Position numbers and translations under genes: made by a program
Source: a bacterium Ga0077546
GTDB lineage: Bacteria; Cyanobacteriota; Vampirovibrionia; Obscuribacterales; Obscuribacteraceae
Length of the DNA: 18,507 nt
Direction of reading: 5' to 3'
Assembly: GCA_001464165.1 (NCBI GenBank)
Contig: LNEX01000278.1
Location: 1-18,507 of the forward strand
Part shown: one piece after another, positions 16,466 to 18,507 of the stretch
How positions within the stretch are numbered: the first letter of the stretch is position 1
Layout: each line of letters begins with the position of its first letter
Notes under the pieces: model-generated
Databases searched by the model: none
What the model saw: only the letters and a program-made list of their open reading frames with translations
What the model was told of the DNA's origin: nothing

Positions 16466-16955
16466 CAGTACAACAACTAAGTCTATCTGCAACTATTGGT
16501 TGCTGAAGAGTGAAGAGGCTGTTTTCTCAATTCAAGACTTAGCCAAGGCACCAAAGAAAACAACTTGCTGGGATGGTGTGCGCAACTATCAAGCTCGCAA
16601 TTTCTTGCGTGATTCATTCAAGTTAGGCGATCTTATTTTTTTCTACCACAGCAATTCAGAACCATCTGCCATAGCCGGTATAGCCGAAGTTGTAAAGGAA
16701 GGCTATCCCGATCATTCGGCATTTGATCCTGATGATGTGCACTTTGATCCGAAAAGCGACAAGGCCAAACCAACTTGGTACATGGTTGACGTAAAGCATG
16801 TTGAGACTTTCAAGAAGCCTTTGCCCTTAGAGCTTCTCCGTCAGATTCCGGGCTTGAGCGAAATGGCTCTGCTGCAAAAAGGTAGCAGACTATCGGTACA
16901 ACCAGTGACGGCAAAAGAGTGGAAAATAATTACTGAGTTAGCTGCTAAGCAATAG
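16449..16955 (+). CDS. EVE domain-containing protein (thymocyte nuclear protein 1-like)
   Basis: The 168-residue product is a single EVE domain of normal size. Motifs in order: NYWLLKSEEAVFSIQDL (residues 15-31), CWDGVRNYQARNFLRD (40-55), GDLIFFYHSNSEPSAIAGIA (60-79) and VKEGYPDHSAFDP (82-94). Then come WYMVDVKHVETF (110-121) and the closing LLQKGSRLSVQPVT. These are hallmark EVE positions, including the WDGVRN loop. EVE belongs to the PUA/YTH-like superfamily, whose members bind modified bases in RNA or DNA; some EVE proteins recognise modified DNA and appear in defence islands. Here it is cytoplasmic with no restriction or toxin partner. Its ATG has GAGG six bases ahead, inside the end of the upstream TPR gene. 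Family is secure; ligand unknown. Confidence 0.93.
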   Translation: MAAKSSSTTTKSICNYWLLKSEEAVFSIQDLAKAPKKTTCWDGVRNYQARNFLRDSFKLGDLIFFYHSNSEPSAIAGIAEVVKEGYPDHSAFDPDDVHFDPKSDKAKPTWYMVDVKHVETFKKPLPLELLRQIPGLSEMALLQKGSRLSVQPVTAKEWKIITELAAKQ

Positions 16956-16967
16956 CTCTTAACAGCT
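16940..16967. terminator. Possible bidirectional terminator hairpin between convergent genes
   Basis: AGCTGCTAAG (16940-16949) and CTTAACAGCT (16958-16967) form ten-base inverted arms with one G-T type mismatch around an eight-base loop. The hairpin overlaps the EVE gene's stop codon and lies just before the convergent end of the carbonic-anhydrase-like gene. It lacks a strong T-run on either side, so it is only a candidate. Confidence 0.35.
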
Positions 16968-16977
16968 CTATTTAGGC

Positions 16978-17637
16978 TCAGGGCAGCATCAAATATTCTT
17001 CCGCCGGAATGCATTCATTGGCATTGCCGAGATCTGGCTTTTTAACGAAATCAAGATACCAATTCGGAACATGCAAACGATTGCTTGAAAGAGAAACAAA
17101 AAGAGGGGCAATCTCTACATTTTTGAATAACCGCTTGAGGCGATAGAATTCGCGCTTGAGTGAATCAACTTCATCTTCGATATGATAGCGACCTGCATGC
17201 ATAGCCACAAATTCTTCAGCGCGCTCAGGGTCCCAGCCTTGCTCGACAAGAGTAGCTATCATAGCCGGTTTGTGCTGAGTCACTTTTGTCATGCCACAAT
17301 CGTTGTGGGCAATCAGCACCACATGCTTGACGCCCCGCGAAAGGGCATAAACCAATGCAAACTCAGCACCAATTAGCCGCCCACTAGCACGCCTTATGAC
17401 ATAGGCATACTGACTAGGAACAGCTGGGCGATAGCGAAATTCTATGCAGGTCGAAATCAAAACGCGAGGCTCACCTGTTACTTCAATTTTTTGACCAAAG
17501 TTATGAGAACCAATCAACTCTGCAATCGGGCTTCCCACCCAATGGGCTGGAATCTCATCCGGAGTATCAATAGAGGTCAGGCGTGTGTTGAACTTGACGC
17601 TTTGGGTTACGCCTAGGGGATCATCTTTTCTCGACAT
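16978..17637 (-). CDS. Beta-carbonic anhydrase-like protein with altered active-site dyad
   Basis: The 219-residue product resembles beta-class carbonic anhydrases, which interconvert CO2 and bicarbonate at a Cys2-His zinc site. The first site reads VLISTCIEFRYRP (59-71), where the usual CxDxR motif appears as Cys64-x-Glu66-x-Arg68. The second reads VVLIAHNDCGM (106-116), supplying His111 and Cys114 in the normal HxxC spacing. GRLIGAEFALVYALSRGVKH between them fits the family helix. The three zinc ligands are therefore present, but the catalytic Asp of the Asp-Arg dyad is replaced by Glu. The C-terminal 20 residues are polar. AGGA lies about 9 bases before the ATG. The gene starts 20 bases after the aquaporin gene and is likely co-transcribed. 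It may be an active variant or a zinc-binding relative with another job. Confidence 0.75.
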   Translation of the reverse strand: MSRKDDPLGVTQSVKFNTRLTSIDTPDEIPAHWVGSPIAELIGSHNFGQKIEVTGEPRVLISTCIEFRYRPAVPSQYAYVIRRASGRLIGAEFALVYALSRGVKHVVLIAHNDCGMTKVTQHKPAMIATLVEQGWDPERAEEFVAMHAGRYHIEDEVDSLKREFYRLKRLFKNVEIAPLFVSLSSNRLHVPNWYLDFVKKPDLGNANECIPAEEYLMLP

Positions 17638-17657
17638 CTATATTTTTCCTACTCATC

Positions 17658-18419
17658 TTACTTATGGAGTTTATCTAAGTTCAAACTACTTGCCGCAGCT
17701 AACTCTCGCTCTAAGGTGGCGAGAACTTCTGGATCTAAGTCCAACTGAGATGCCGCAGTTAACTCACGCTTCTCAGCAGCAAACAACCAACCAAAGACAG
17801 CGGCAGCACAGAGGGCCCCGACAATTTGTGAAACTACAAAGGCCGGCACATCAACTGGCACAATGCCAGTTAGAGTATTAGTGAACATGCGCGCAATTGT
17901 GACAGCTGGGTTGGCAAAACAAGTTGAGGAAGTAAAGTAAATTGCCCCAGCAACATATGCCGGAACTGCAATACCGGTATTTGAGTTTGACCGAGCACTG
18001 CCAAGAATAATGCCAATTAAGCCAAAACTAGCAATAAACTCGCCTAACCACTGGCCCATTCCGCTGCGAGTTGTAGCCGAGATTGTGACAGCTGGCAAGT
18101 CGAACATCAAATTGGCCACAACCACTCCAAGTATTGCCCCAGCCACCTGTGCAGTAACGTAAGGTGCTACTTTCTTCCAGCTAAATTCACCACGAAGGGT
18201 CAAGACCATTGTGACAATAGGGTTGAAGTGAGCTGATATAGATCCGAAAGCTGCAATTAATGCTATCAGAACAGCCCCAGTAGCGAAAGCCACGCAGAGA
18301 ACAGACACAGCCAGATTGCCGAGGTCTAACTTGTCGGCAAGAGCCCCTGAACCAACCACAGTTGCAAGGAGGAACGCAGTTCCCAAAGCCTCAGCTACCA
18401 ATGCTCGCGCTAATTTCAT
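17658..18419 (-). CDS. Aquaporin / MIP-family channel with NPI first motif
   Basis: The 253-residue membrane protein has the MIP pattern of six helices and two half-helices. The first pore motif is SAHFNPIVT (residues 62-70), with NPI (66-68) in place of the usual NPA. The second is CFANPAVTIAR (167-177), with NPA intact at 170-172. The N-terminal AEALGTAFLLATVVGSGALA, the STTR-like ATTRSG (115-120), FTSSTCFANPAV and NTLTGIVPVDVPAF closely recall the bacterial MIP group that includes AqpS-like proteins of arsenic operons. No ars gene is visible here. AAGGG lies 8 bases before the ATG. The gene is first of a pair with the carbonic-anhydrase-like gene; its promoter should lie in 18420-18507. 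Substrate could be water, a small neutral solute or arsenite-type species; not resolved. Confidence 0.88.
   Translation of the reverse strand: MKLARALVAEALGTAFLLATVVGSGALADKLDLGNLAVSVLCVAFATGAVLIALIAAFGSISAHFNPIVTMVLTLRGEFSWKKVAPYVTAQVAGAILGVVVANLMFDLPAVTISATTRSGMGQWLGEFIASFGLIGIILGSARSNSNTGIAVPAYVAGAIYFTSSTCFANPAVTIARMFTNTLTGIVPVDVPAFVVSQIVGALCAAAVFGWLFAAEKRELTAASQLDLDPEVLATLERELAAASSLNLDKLHK
17679..17768 (-). repeat. Imperfect duplication in the aquaporin C-terminal tail
   Basis: The cytoplasmic tail carries RELTAASQLD (residues 218-227) and RELAAASSLN (238-247) 20 residues apart. The DNA of the two copies is also alike, at a period of 60 bases. The pattern suggests an old in-frame duplication that extended the tail beyond the usual end of MIP proteins. 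Confidence 0.7.
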
Positions 18420-18507
18420 CTTTTCAACCCTTGCTTTCGATGAACTGACTCTTTGTGAAATCTGATGGCGAAGTTTAACCTATCGGTGCAGTTTGGACAT
18501 TAACACC

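Noticed and set aside
11096..16955. Caspase-like and EVE proteins as parts of a defence island
   Set aside because: They are about 4 kb apart on different strands with housekeeping or envelope genes between, and the caspase-like protein is exported; no sensor, toxin or restriction gene is present.

Overview
The window looks like a chromosomal segment of a free-living bacterium with moderate GC content (roughly mid-40s percent by eye). Several traits fit the Obscuribacterales / Vampirovibrionia (Melainabacteria) type: secreted TPR proteins with TonB-like modules, proline-rich hypothetical proteins, glycogen metabolism and many exported unknowns. That placement is an inference from style and gene mix; there is no rRNA or other marker gene here to prove it. 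I see no tRNA, rRNA, CRISPR array, transposase, integrase or phage gene.

Layout. Bases 1-2187 (+): the 3' end of a DUF4239-type membrane protein gene that enters from the left edge, then a 513-residue protein with a Pro-rich repeat linker. Bases 2322-6720 (-): a run read leftwards. It holds a decayed efflux adaptor (6278-6720), a small membrane ORF (5961-6164), a large exported PDZ protein (4158-5924), an exported unknown (3199-4041) and a decayed tandem ABM-domain gene (2322-3061). Two pseudogenes in about 4 kb make this the eroding part of the window. Bases 6721-6951 hold nothing I can name. Bases 6952-10477 (-): a compact likely operon of glgB, a hotdog thioesterase and an exported matrixin-like protease with TPRs. 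Bases 10594-11085 (+): a gluconokinase divergent from glgB. Bases 11096-12583 (-): an exported F5/8C-like plus caspase-like protein. Bases 12759-13781 (+): a lipoprotein that appears to hold four SAF-like modules. Bases 13782-14056 are a 275-base convergent spacer with no feature I can support. Bases 14057-15355 (-): an MFS transporter of the anion:cation symporter type. Bases 15461-16955 (+): an exported TonB-C/TPR protein overlapping an EVE-domain protein. Bases 16978-18419 (-): an aquaporin-family channel followed by a beta-carbonic-anhydrase-like protein.

How the genes fit together. GlgB acts in glycogen synthesis and gluconokinase feeds 6-phosphogluconate to the pentose phosphate / Entner-Doudoroff routes, so the shared 10478-10593 promoter region joins two carbon-storage and carbon-use genes. 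The MFS transporter could import a sugar acid or another organic anion, but nothing ties it directly to gluconokinase. Much of the rest is envelope biology: at least six products carry an export signal. No complete new multi-gene system is evident. The most notable points are the gluconokinase that lacks its usual LLxSQ-type segment, the quadruple-SAF lipoprotein, the F5/8C-caspase fusion, the CxExR carbonic anhydrase homologue next to an NPI-motif aquaporin, and the two reconstructable pseudogenes.
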